Shown: positions 1-5,993, counted from the first letter of the stretch. The stretch is DNA of 6,094 nucleotides from Marivivens sp. (GCA_024642185.1 JAHEBR010000135.1:1-6094); one strand, 5' to 3'. The notes: generated from the letters alone by a model not told the origin. Made by a program: numbers and translations.

Positions 1-581
1 GCGTTGTAAACCTCGCTGATCGGCATCTGAACCGGGGTCGCGCCAAGAGCGACGGCAACCTCGGCGGCGGTGGCGCCGGCAACACGGATCTTCAGGCCAG
101 CCAGATCGGCGGGCGAGCGGATTTCCTTGTTGCGCATGATCATGATGTTCGGCTCAGAGGTCCACAGCGCGAGGGTCTTCACGCCCGGGAATTCGCCGGC
201 GAGGTGATCGTTATAGGCGGCCAGAAGGCCGATGTAGCCCGGCACGCCATCGTCGATCGCGCCCGGAAGCTCGGCGATCATGGTCTTGCCAAACTGCGAC
301 GAGGTATAGCCCGGCAGGCCCCAGGCCACGTCGGCCACGCCCTGAAGGACGCGAACATACTGCTCGACCGGGCCCGCACCCAGCTCGCCGCCGTGATAGC
401 CACGAACGGTCAGCGCACCGCCGGTGGCAGCCGAAACTTCGCTGTTCATCAGCTCGATGACCGAGGCGTTGATGGTGTGGAACGGCGGGGTGAAGTTGGC
501 AAACTTCAGCTCCTCAGCAGCAACCGAGCTGCCGATGACAGCCGCAACCGCAGCCGCGACGAAAGAGAATTTCATTTTCAT
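1..581 (-). CDS. dctP: TRAP transporter periplasmic solute-binding protein, DctP family (5' part only)
   Basis: The N-terminal 193 residues are present; the rest lies beyond the left edge. The product should be the periplasmic binding protein of a tripartite ATP-independent transporter, which hands an organic acid to the DctQM membrane subunits. Residues 1-22 form a Sec signal peptide: MKMK, a hydrophobic Ala/Val core and a SSVAA cleavage region. The mature protein begins EELKFANFTPP, typical of the first beta strand of DctP proteins. Residues 162-168 read GLKIRVA, the family motif whose Arg (R166) normally pairs with the substrate carboxylate. MRNKEIRSPADL just before it is also typical. The first ATG is chosen because GGAGG (595-591) lies 9 nt upstream; the ATG two codons later would be 15 nt away. 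The gene follows the O-demethylase on the same strand after a 126-bp gap, so the substrate may be a methoxylated aromatic acid or a related acid. That is inference from context; TRAP ligands cannot be read from this fragment. Confidence 0.9.
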   Translation of the reverse strand, partial: MKMKFSFVAAAVAAVIGSSVAAEELKFANFTPPFHTINASVIELMNSEVSAATGGALTVRGYHGGELGAGPVEQYVRVLQGVADVAWGLPGYTSSQFGKTMIAELPGAIDDGVPGYIGLLAAYNDHLAGEFPGVKTLALWTSEPNIMIMRNKEIRSPADLAGLKIRVAGATAAEVAVALGATPVQMPISEVYN

Positions 582-633
582 TCTGTGTTTCCTCCCAGTT
601 GTTGACCCACCCCTTCCCGAAGCGGTGTCAATT

Positions 634-665
634 GCGCGGGACGATAGCGAACCACCGTCCCGCGC
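634..665 (-). repeat. Perfect 10-bp inverted repeat between O-demethylase and dctP (intercistronic stem-loop)
   Basis: The arms GCGCGGGACG (634-643) and CGTCCCGCGC (656-665) are exact reverse complements around a 12-nt loop. The hairpin sits in the 126-bp gap between the O-demethylase stop (708) and the dctP start (581). In the minus-strand transcript the stem is followed by AATTGACACC, which is not a convincing U-run. It is therefore either a weak or partial terminator, or an mRNA-stabilising stem that lets the binding protein be made in excess over its neighbours. The stem itself is certain; its role is inferred. Confidence 0.6.
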
Positions 666-707
666 CCTAATCATTTCTACGACCCAACTATTAGGTCTGG
701 CTATACC

Positions 708-2108
708 TTATGACTTGGTCCGCCAGCTGTCGGCATAGTTTTCGCGGGCTTCACTGGCATAAGGCGTGGGCGACACGCGCACGCGGATCTGCGCCTGCTT
801 GTGCTTTTCGGCCGAGGTCTTCTGGGTCGACTCAGGCTCGCCCCACACAAGCGTAAGCACGTCGCCAACCTGAACGTCAGCATCCACAACACCCAGCGAG
901 AGCATGCAGCGTTCGTTGTAGGAATAGCCGTTGAACATCGACATACCCACCTGCTTGCCGTCGCGCAGGATGAGGTCGGCGCTCGAAGAGGCATAGTTGG
1001 GCTGCGGGAAGTCGATCCACTTGTAGTGATCCTCGCCCGGACGGAAGGCCGACGAGATCACGTTGACCACATCCTCGGCGTTCCATTCGAAGGTGACCTT
1101 CTTGCGGTTTTTTGCCCCACGCATCGCCTCGAGGGCGGCCTTGCCGATGAAGTCGTCCTTCTTCCAGCCGATATAGAAATCATAGCCGAGCTCGAAGGGG
1201 TTCACATAATAATCGGCGATGTTGTCGCTGACATAGCTGCCGCCGATCGAACCGGCCGCCTCGTAGGAATCCGCGCCAAGCCAATCGCGATAGTCCTTCA
1301 TCATACCGTCGCCGGTATAGATGCCCGGCAGCGGCGAGGGGATCCAGCCCGACTCGAGCGTATTGGTCGAATAGGCGCGGCTGCCGACCTGACGCAGATC
1401 GACGCCGACGCTGCGGGCGGCTTCGAGGATCGTCGACTGGATGTAATCCTTGTCGGCATAGGGGCCCCAGATCTCGAGGCCCGGCGCGCCGGCCATGCCG
1501 TGGCGCAGCGCCTGAACGCGCTTGGAGCCGACGTTGATCCAGTCAACATGGAAGAACTTGATATCCGGAACCGGCCCGCCGTTGATCGCGGTAAAGATCT
1601 TGTCGGCCTCGGGGCCCTGGATCTGGAAGCGATAGTGGGTGCGATAGATCGCCTTGCCATCGGGGCGCGAGTTGGAGCGCGGATCGTGATGCAGACGCAC
1701 CTTCCACGTGCCGACAGCGGCCTGAAACTTGACCCAGTTGGCGGTGGGCGCGCGGCCGACGAGCACGAATTTGTCTTCAAGCTCGCGGAAGATGATCATG
1801 TCGCCGATCACATGGCCGGCGGGCGTCACCGGCACGAAGTGCTTGGCGCGGTTGAGATCGAAGTTCGAGAAGCTGTTGATGCCGACATGGGAAAGAAACG
1901 CAACCGCATCGGGGCCTTCGACGATCAGCTCGTCCATGTGGTGGGTCTGGTCGAACAGAACCGCGCTGTCGCGCCAGGCGCGCTGTTCATCGCGCCAGTT
2001 GGTGTATTCCGGGGCAACAACCGGATAGACATACATCCCGATCTGCGAGTTCCGCAGCATTTGCACCGGGTTTGGGTGTTTGGCCATAACGTCAGAAAGG
2101 CTAGGCAT
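708..2108 (-). CDS. ligM: Aryl O-demethylase, tetrahydrofolate-dependent, LigM type (GcvT/aminomethyltransferase fold)
   Basis: The 466-residue protein has the length of Sphingobium LigM (about 470), which transfers the O-methyl group of vanillate or 3-O-methylgallate to tetrahydrofolate, giving protocatechuate or gallate plus 5-methyl-THF. Compared with the LigM sequence as I recall it, long blocks match: MLRNSQIG near the N-terminus, LFDQTHHM, FVPVTPAGHVIGD, ALRHGMAGAPGLEIWGPY, the VGSRAY block with NTLESGWIPSPLPGIYTGD, and GMSMFNGYSYNE. The residues equivalent to LigM Tyr31, His60, Arg122 and catalytic Tyr247 are kept as Y28, H57, R119 and Y246, which argues for demethylase chemistry rather than glycine cleavage. 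The ATG at 2108 has AAGGAG (2122-2117) 8 nt upstream; an internal Met at residue 8 lacks this. It lies 21 bp after gntR in the same direction, so the two are probably cotranscribed. The exact substrate (vanillate, syringate, methylgallate or another methoxyaromatic) is not shown by the sequence; many paralogues are uncharacterised. Confidence 0.87.
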   Translation of the reverse strand: MPSLSDVMAKHPNPVQMLRNSQIGMYVYPVVAPEYTNWRDEQRAWRDSAVLFDQTHHMDELIVEGPDAVAFLSHVGINSFSNFDLNRAKHFVPVTPAGHVIGDMIIFRELEDKFVLVGRAPTANWVKFQAAVGTWKVRLHHDPRSNSRPDGKAIYRTHYRFQIQGPEADKIFTAINGGPVPDIKFFHVDWINVGSKRVQALRHGMAGAPGLEIWGPYADKDYIQSTILEAARSVGVDLRQVGSRAYSTNTLESGWIPSPLPGIYTGDGMMKDYRDWLGADSYEAAGSIGGSYVSDNIADYYVNPFELGYDFYIGWKKDDFIGKAALEAMRGAKNRKKVTFEWNAEDVVNVISSAFRPGEDHYKWIDFPQPNYASSSADLILRDGKQVGMSMFNGYSYNERCMLSLGVVDADVQVGDVLTLVWGEPESTQKTSAEKHKQAQIRVRVSPTPYASEARENYADSWRTKS

Positions 2109-2129
2109 CTTCAGGTCTCCTTGAGTGGT

Positions 2130-2864
2130 TTAGTTGGCCGTGACGAGCGCCAGACCGGGGACTTTGTCCGCCAGACTGGGATCGCCGCGCATGAGGTATT
2201 CGAGGTTTTCCCGCGCGAGCCGCGCGTGTTCGCGGGCAAGCGCTTCGGCGCGGGCCCCCTCGCGATCGCGGATCGCGGAAAAGAGTTCGCGGTGCTGGCG
2301 CTGGGCGCGTGTCAGCGATTCTTGGAAATCGGGAATGATTTCCTGCCCTTGCAGAAAGGCCGAAGGCGAGGCGAGCGGCAGGCGGGTCACACGCTCGACC
2401 TCGCGCTCGATGATCGGGCTCTTGGCCAGCCGCGACAGGATCTTGTGAAAGGCCTCGTTGTGCCGCACGTAGGCCGAGAAATCGAGGCCACCGGAGCGCG
2501 CGAGCGCAAGGTCGATCGCTTCAAGCTCGATCTCGGCCTGCGCCATGAGACGGGGATCGGCGCCCCGCTCGGCCGCCAAACGCGCGGCGGTGCCTTCGAT
2601 CACGCCGCGAATCTCGATGGCGTCGATGATGTCGCGGACGCTAAAGCTTGCCACCTTGCAGCCGCCGGTGGCGATCCGCTCGAGAAGCCCCTCTTCGATC
2701 AGCCGCTCCATCGCCTGCCGCAGGGGGGTGCGGGAAATATCCAGCCGTTCGGCCAAGGTGGTTTCAGGAAGGCGGACATTCGATTCGAAGGCGCCGCCGA
2801 GAATCAGGGATCTCAGCTCCAGCAAAGCCTTCTCGAACTGGGACGAACGCCCCTTCACTTCCAT
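2130..2864 (-). CDS. GntR family transcriptional regulator, FCD (FadR-type) subfamily
   Basis: The 244-residue cytoplasmic protein has a GntR winged-helix DNA-binding domain (about residues 8-72: LRSLILGGAF, RLPETTLAERLDISRTPLRQAMERLIEEGLLE) followed by an all-helical FCD ligand-binding domain (about 78-225). FCD metal/ligand histidines are visible at H140 (NEAFH), H191 (HRELF) and H213 (EHARL). The first position of the usual D-x3-H is Asn (N136). The start at 2864 is preferred because GGGGAGG lies 6 nt upstream. The reading frame is open to an ATG at 2930, but that ATG lies upstream of the likely transcription start; the ATG at 2879 has its GGGAGG 12 nt away. The gene heads the operon with the LigM-type demethylase and dctP, so it probably senses the transported acid or a breakdown product and controls the operon and itself. 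Ligand and sign of control are unknown. Confidence 0.9.
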   Translation of the reverse strand: MEVKGRSSQFEKALLELRSLILGGAFESNVRLPETTLAERLDISRTPLRQAMERLIEEGLLERIATGGCKVASFSVRDIIDAIEIRGVIEGTAARLAAERGADPRLMAQAEIELEAIDLALARSGGLDFSAYVRHNEAFHKILSRLAKSPIIEREVERVTRLPLASPSAFLQGQEIIPDFQESLTRAQRQHRELFSAIRDREGARAEALAREHARLARENLEYLMRGDPSLADKVPGLALVTAN

Positions 2865-2870
2865 AGATAG

Positions 2871-2877
2871 CCTCCCC
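2871..2877 (-). promoter_or_regulatory. Ribosome binding site that sets the gntR start
   Basis: In the minus-strand mRNA a strong GGGGAGG is followed by CTATCT and then ATG at 2864. It overlaps the alternative upstream ATG (2879-2877), making the 2864 start the best supported. A second GGGAGG at 2898-2893 is too far from any in-frame ATG to be ideal. Confidence 0.65.
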
Positions 2878-2912
2878 ATGCTGCGACATTTCCTCCCAAT
2901 CGCAGCGCGGGC

Positions 2913-2941
2913 ATGATTGCCTGTATACAATTTCGCGTCAA
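2913..2941 (-). promoter_or_regulatory. Candidate sigma-70 promoter of the gntR-ligM-dctP operon
   Basis: On the minus strand TTGACG (2941-2936, -35, five of six to consensus) is followed after exactly 17 bp by AATCAT (2918-2913, -10, four of six). Transcription would start near 2906, leaving a leader of about 40 nt before the gntR start at 2864. The spacer contains the palindrome TGTATACA, so a bound GntR protein would block RNA polymerase directly. The promoter is deduced from position and consensus only. Confidence 0.55.
2921..2930. promoter_or_regulatory. Candidate GntR operator O1 (CTGTATACAA)
   Basis: It contains the perfect palindrome TGTATACA (2922-2929), which fits the general GntR-family pattern GT-Nx-AC with x = 2, close to FadR/FCD-type sites such as TNGTATACNA. 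It lies between the -35 and -10 of the candidate gntR promoter, a classic repressor position. The match is by motif form and location; binding by this particular regulator is inferred. Confidence 0.55.
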
Positions 2942-2983
2942 TACTGCATTTAAGCTGGACACAGAGCAGCTATTTCGCAATTT

Positions 2984-2993
2984 CTGTATACCA
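2984..2993. promoter_or_regulatory. Candidate GntR operator O2 (CTGTATACCA)
   Basis: This second copy of the O1 motif matches at nine of ten positions and in the same orientation, starting 63 bp from O1, about six turns of DNA. It lies nearer the permease gene at 3075. It could let the GntR protein also control the permease, or bind cooperatively with O1 through a DNA loop. No clear plus-strand promoter could be assigned around it. Confidence 0.5.
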
Positions 2994-2996
2994 ATA

Positions 2997-3060
2997 TCTC
3001 TGATACAGCTCCGACCACACTCACGGACAGGCCCGCGTGCAAGCGCGGGCCAATCAGAGA
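2997..3060 (+). repeat. Nested inverted repeats in the leader of the TauE/SafE gene
   Basis: The outer arms TCTCTGAT (2997-3004) and ATCAGAGA (3053-3060) are exact reverse complements. Between them, GGCCCGCG (3030-3037) and CGCGGGCC (3044-3051) form an 8-bp GC stem, extendable by a T-G pair, closing on the four bases GCAA, which has the GNRA tetraloop form. The outer arm ends only 2 nt before the ribosome binding site (GGGGGAG, 3063-3069). In RNA this would make a two-layer structure next to the translation start, or at DNA level two palindromic binding sites. It does not match a riboswitch class I recognise, and no U-run follows the inner stem. Confidence 0.55.
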
Positions 3061-3074
3061 GCGGGGGAGATCGC

Positions 3075-3821
3075 ATGACCACCACAGAGCTTGTTCTGGC
3101 CCTTCTCGCTGTCGGCGTTGGCGGTATCGTCAAAGGCGCAGTGGGCGCGGGCGCGCCTGTTGTCGCCATCCCGATCCTGTCGCTTCTCTTCAACGTGCCC
3201 TTCGCGGTCGCGGTGATGAGCTTTCCGAACCTGTGGTCCAACATCTTCCAAGGCTGGGCCAACCGCGCCCACCTTCTGCACCGCCGCTTTGTCCTGTCGC
3301 TGGCGATCAGCGGCGCGGCGGGGGCGATCGTCGGCACGCTCTTCCTCGCGTGGCTGCCCGAGCGCCCGCTCACTCTGATCCTCGCCGGGATCCTCGTCCT
3401 CTACCTCGGCTTCCGTTTCCTGCGGCCCGACTGGAAGATCTCGCAGGAAATGGCCGACCGCCTTGTGATCCCCGCAGGCGCCATCGGCGGCATCTTGCAG
3501 GGCGCGGCGGGGCTTTCTGCCCCTGTCTCGGTAACCTTCCTCAATGCGATGAAGCTCGAGCGGAAGACCTTTATCGCCACGATCTCGATCTTCTTCATCG
3601 CCATGTCCCTCGTTCAAGTGCCAACGCTGTGGAAAATGGGCATCATGGGCCATGACGAGTTTCGCCTGAGCCTGATGGCCCTCGTGCCCCTCTTGGGTGG
3701 GATGCCCATCGGCGCATGGGCCGCGCGCCATGTCTCGCGCGAGACCTTCGACAAGCTGATCCTCTCGCTTCTCACGCTCGTCGCGATCCGTCTGTTGTGG
3801 GTCGGAATCACTGGCGCCTAG
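3075..3821 (+). CDS. TauE/SafE family membrane permease (sulfite exporter TauE-like, DUF81)
   Basis: The 248-residue, very hydrophobic protein has about eight membrane segments (roughly 4-22, 26-48, 72-94, 98-117, 130-150, 166-184, 197-217, 226-246). The two-fold internal repeat of the family shows in paired motifs: GGIVKGAVGAGAPVV (16-30) near the first helix and GGILQGAAGLSAPVS (138-152) at the start of the second half. Members carry small anions such as sulfite, sulfoacetate or other organic acids across the inner membrane; the substrate here is unknown. The start at 3075 has GGGGGAG (3063-3069) 5 nt upstream. The frame is open back to an ATG at 2913, but those extra 54 residues are polar, cross the operators and add no family sequence. 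The gene diverges from gntR, so it may respond to the same regulator, and it converges on lysR with a 4-bp overlap. A role in moving an aromatic acid or a by-product is possible but only inferred. Confidence 0.85.
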   Translation: MTTTELVLALLAVGVGGIVKGAVGAGAPVVAIPILSLLFNVPFAVAVMSFPNLWSNIFQGWANRAHLLHRRFVLSLAISGAAGAIVGTLFLAWLPERPLTLILAGILVLYLGFRFLRPDWKISQEMADRLVIPAGAIGGILQGAAGLSAPVSVTFLNAMKLERKTFIATISIFFIAMSLVQVPTLWKMGIMGHDEFRLSLMALVPLLGGMPIGAWAARHVSRETFDKLILSLLTLVAIRLLWVGITGA

Positions 3822-4999
3822 GTGGCCTCGGCCGGCACCGCACCGCGCAGAAGATCGAGGAGGAGACGCTGCGCTCCGGTCGGCTCCCAGTTGCCCCTGA
3901 GAGTGAGCCCGATCGGCCTTGCCGGAAGATGCGTCGCGTAGTCGAGCGCGGCGACCAGCCCCTTCTCGATCTCGGCCCTCGCCTGCTGGCGCGAGATACA
4001 GCCCAAGTGATCGCTCATCCCCAGCATCTCGCGCATCAAAAGGATCGATCCGCTTTCAAGGATGCTTGCGGGCGCGGCCATCCCCGCTTCGGCAAAGAGG
4101 GCCTCGAACTGCTGGCGGGTCGGCGTGCCTTTCTGCGGGACGATCCACGGATAGCGCGCCAGATCCTCAAGGGTCAGATCGTGCCGCCCGACAAGCGGAT
4201 GATCCCGCCCTGCCAAAAGGGCGAGGCGGTCGTCGAACAGCACTTCCTGCACCACATCGCCAATCGGCGCGGGATCGCGAAGCGCGCCGACCAGAAGATC
4301 GATCTCGCCGCGCCTTAGGCCGGAGAGGAGAAGCTCGTAGGGCCCGTCGACAACCCTGACTTTCAGGAGCGGGCGGAGCGCCCGAAACCGCGCCAAAGCC
4401 TGCGGCAGGAGGACCGAACGCGACAGTGGCATGGCGCCGATGACGATCTGGCCGACTTCGCGTCCCTCGAATTCGGCAAGGTCTGCCTCGGCCTGATCGA
4501 ATTCATAAAGCGCCAGCCGCGCCGCCTGCGCCAGCGCCTGACAGGCGCGGGTGGGCACGATGCCGTAGGACGCCCGCTCGAAAAGCTTGCGCCCCGCCTC
4601 TTCCTCGATCTGGGTGATGGCGCGGTGCACAGTCGGCTGGGCAAGGCCAAGCTGGCGGGCGGCGAGGGTAAAGTTCTCGGCCTCGCGCACGGCGATCAGC
4701 GCCTGAAGCTGCGCGTGGCTGACCGTGAGGCGCAGCCGCGGCGAGATATCCGTCAGCGCCGGATCGAGACGCTCGAAGGCCCGCCGGAAGCGCGCCGCCA
4801 GAACCTCGCCGCGCGGCGTCAGGAAAAAGCCGTTGCGCGTCCGCTCGAAGATCGCGCCTCCCACCTCGCGTTCGATCTTGCTGATCGCCTGTGTCACCGC
4901 CGGTTGCGAGACGTAGCAGGCCTCCGACGCCCGCGTCAGCGAGCCCAAATCGGCCACCGCAAGGATCAATCGGAAATGGCGAAGGTTGCGCGAGATCAT
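3818..4999 (-). CDS. LysR-type transcriptional regulator with two tandem HTH domains
   Basis: At 393 residues it is about 90 longer than a usual LysR regulator, and the excess is a second DNA-binding domain. HTH 1 covers about residues 6-64 (LRHFRLILAVADLGSLTRAS, VSQPAVTQAISKIEREVGGAIFER, LTPRG), with a helical linker to about 88. HTH 2 covers about 95-154 (LQALIAVREAENFTLAARQL, LAQPTVHRAITQIEEEAGRKLFER, VPTRA) with its own linker helix. The periplasmic-binding-protein-like effector domain follows from about 182 (GQIVIGAMPLSRSVLLPQAL, GEIDLLVGALR, PWIVPQKGTPTRQQ) to the end. The ATG at 4999 forms ATGA with the stop of the oxidoreductase gene upstream and has only a weak Shine-Dalgarno sequence, so translation is probably coupled. 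A start inside the linker would drop HTH 1, but HTH 1 is complete and in frame. It probably controls the divergent GalB-like gene and its own operon, with an aromatic-pathway intermediate as inducer. The last point is inferred. Confidence 0.9.
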   Translation of the reverse strand: MISRNLRHFRLILAVADLGSLTRASEACYVSQPAVTQAISKIEREVGGAIFERTRNGFFLTPRGEVLAARFRRAFERLDPALTDISPRLRLTVSHAQLQALIAVREAENFTLAARQLGLAQPTVHRAITQIEEEAGRKLFERASYGIVPTRACQALAQAARLALYEFDQAEADLAEFEGREVGQIVIGAMPLSRSVLLPQALARFRALRPLLKVRVVDGPYELLLSGLRRGEIDLLVGALRDPAPIGDVVQEVLFDDRLALLAGRDHPLVGRHDLTLEDLARYPWIVPQKGTPTRQQFEALFAEAGMAAPASILESGSILLMREMLGMSDHLGCISRQQARAEIEKGLVAALDYATHLPARPIGLTLRGNWEPTGAQRLLLDLLRGAVPAEAT

Positions 5000-5868
5000 A
5001 GCTGGCCGAGCACCCTGTCGGCGCGGGCGCTCAGATCGTCCTCGCCGCCTTCAAGCCCCAACGCGCCGATGGCCGCCTGCCAGCTCTCGGTCGCCCGCGC
5101 CATCCGCGCGGGCAGGCCCAGCGCCTCGACCGTCGCGACCACTTCGGCCATTTCGGCGGCACGGCGGGTGCCGTGCACCATCATCCGCTCGAGGTTGTAG
5201 GCGCCGCGCTTTGCCCAGTCGATGCCGGGATCAGAGGCTTGAAGGGAGCCAATCACCGCCTCCTCGACCCCCGCCTTTCGGGCGGCGAGAAAACATTCGG
5301 CGGTCAGCGCCTCAAACCCCTAGATCATCACCGAGCGCAGCATCTTGACCGCCGACGCCCCGCCGATCCCGCCGCTCACGACCGTGGGGCGCATGTCGAG
5401 GCCCTTCAGGATCGCCACGGCCCGCTCCGCATGGGGGCCGGAAACCAGAAGCGGGACGTGGTGCTTCTTGGGATGCACCGGCGCCATCACCGCCACATCG
5501 ACATAGACGCCCCCTGCCCCTTCGATCGCGGCGGCGGCGGCGCGTTTGGTGTCGGGCGAGCAGGAATTGCAATCGAGCCAGACGAGACCTTTGGGCAAGA
5601 CCTCCGCCGCCTGACGCGCAGCTACCAGCGCCTGATCGGCTGTGACCAATGAGAAGGCCACGGTTGCGCCTTCAAGCGCCTCGGCAAGGCTTCCCGCCCC
5701 GGCCACGCCATGCGCCGCATAGCGATCTTTCATGGCCAGCGCGGCCGCCGGAGCGAGTGTCTTGATGTCGAAGGCGCGCAGGCCAGCGGGCGCATCAGCG
5801 CCCCAACCTGCGCGAAACGCCATAGCCGCTTCGCCAAAACCTACAAAAGCAATGCTCTCTGCCGCCAT
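4996..5868 (-). pseudogene. NAD(P)-dependent oxidoreductase (6PGDH-like N domain + DUF1932) with in-frame TAG
   Basis: The frame spans 291 codons and is open except for TAG at codon 183 (5322-5320). Residues 6-16 (IAFVGFGEAAM) are the dinucleotide-binding GxGxxA loop of the 6-phosphogluconate/beta-hydroxyacid dehydrogenase fold. VDVAVMAPVHP and SGGIGGASAVKM follow; K175 in the latter is the position of the family's catalytic lysine. Beyond the stop the same frame goes on as GFEALTAECFLAARKAG and then the DUF1932 helices (ERMMVHGTRRAAEMAE). Relatives, as I recall, read MIKGLEALTAEC here, so TAG would come from AAG by one base change. Both halves otherwise look intact. As written, the product stops after 182 residues, losing the C-terminal dimer/active-site domain. 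A GTG at 5256 with AGGAGG only 2 nt before it could start an 86-residue fragment. It may be a recent mutation, a sequencing error or readthrough. The substrate is unknown; the family is common beside aromatic-acid genes. The start at 5868 has GGGGAGG 8 nt upstream, and the stop overlaps lysR (ATGA). Confidence 0.8.
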
Positions 5869-5924
5869 GTCCTGCGCCTCCCCGCTGGGTCGATCCGAGC
5901 AGGAACCGCCACCACGCGCCGCCG

Positions 5925-5953
5925 ACTATAGCCAAACATTATGCCGCTTGGGA
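5925..5953 (-). promoter_or_regulatory. Candidate promoter of the oxidoreductase-lysR operon
   Basis: On the minus strand TTCCCA (5953-5948) and TATAGT (5930-5925; five of six to the -10 consensus) are separated by exactly 17 bp. Transcription would start near 5918, about 50 nt before the ATG at 5868. The candidate LysR box overlaps this -10 element and spacer, as expected for an autorepressed LysR operon. This is consensus-based only. Confidence 0.45.
5928..5942. promoter_or_regulatory. Candidate LysR-type binding site (ATA-N9-TAT, T-N11-A)
   Basis: ATA (5928-5930) and TAT (5940-5942) are separated by nine bases, giving T5929-N11-A5941, the LysR consensus form. Its centre (5935) is about 65 bp upstream of the likely start of transcription of the GalB-like gene, the usual recognition-site distance. 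It also overlaps the -10 of the divergent minus-strand promoter. The motif is short and could arise by chance; the placement is what supports it. Confidence 0.4.
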
Positions 5954-5963
5954 ACCTTCTGAT

Positions 5964-5993
5964 TTGTCGCGCGGGGGCCTCCACGAGCATAGT
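5964..5993 (+). promoter_or_regulatory. Weak candidate promoter of the GalB-like gene
   Basis: TTGTCG (5964-5969) and CATAGT (5988-5993) match the -35 and -10 consensus at four of six positions each, with an 18-bp spacer. A poor match is common for promoters that need a LysR activator. Transcription would start near 6000, within or next to the inverted repeat at 5992-6006. Confidence 0.3.

Noticed and set aside
681..709. Short repeats around the demethylase stop (GACC/GGTC and AGGT/ACCT)
   Set aside because: Arms of four bases only; too short to separate from chance.
204..738. Plus-strand open frames opposite the TRAP binding protein gene
   Set aside because: They are shadows of a gene with a clear signal peptide and DctP motifs on the other strand; no recognisable domains.
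801..2870. Plus-strand open frame of 689 codons antisense to the demethylase and gntR genes
   Set aside because: It mirrors two well-supported minus-strand genes, is rich in Arg/His/Asp/Gly as expected for the reverse of GC-rich coding DNA, and shows no family motif.
2865..2930. Longer gntR start at 2930
   Set aside because: It lies upstream of the predicted transcription start and its ATG overlaps the operator and promoter; GGGGAGG fits the start at 2864.
2960..3010. A plus-strand promoter for the permease gene
   Set aside because: Combinations such as TTTCGC with TATCTC were considered, but matches are poor, so no promoter is called.
2913..3074. Upstream ATG extension of the TauE/SafE gene by 54 residues
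   Set aside because: The added part is not membrane-like, crosses both operators and the nested repeats, and the ATG at 3075 has a strong ribosome binding site.
3054..3731. Minus-strand open frame of 225 codons opposite the permease
   Set aside because: Highly charged, low-complexity translation (Asp/Arg/Glu runs) typical of the reverse of a membrane-protein gene.
3815..3824. CCTAGG-centred palindrome at the convergent gene ends as a terminator
   Set aside because: The stem is short and broken, and no U-run follows on either strand.
5320..5322. TAG read as pyrrolysine or another programmed recoding
   Set aside because: The host looks alphaproteobacterial, where pyrrolysine is not expected, the enzyme is not a methylamine methyltransferase, and relatives have an ordinary lysine here. 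A point mutation or error is simpler.
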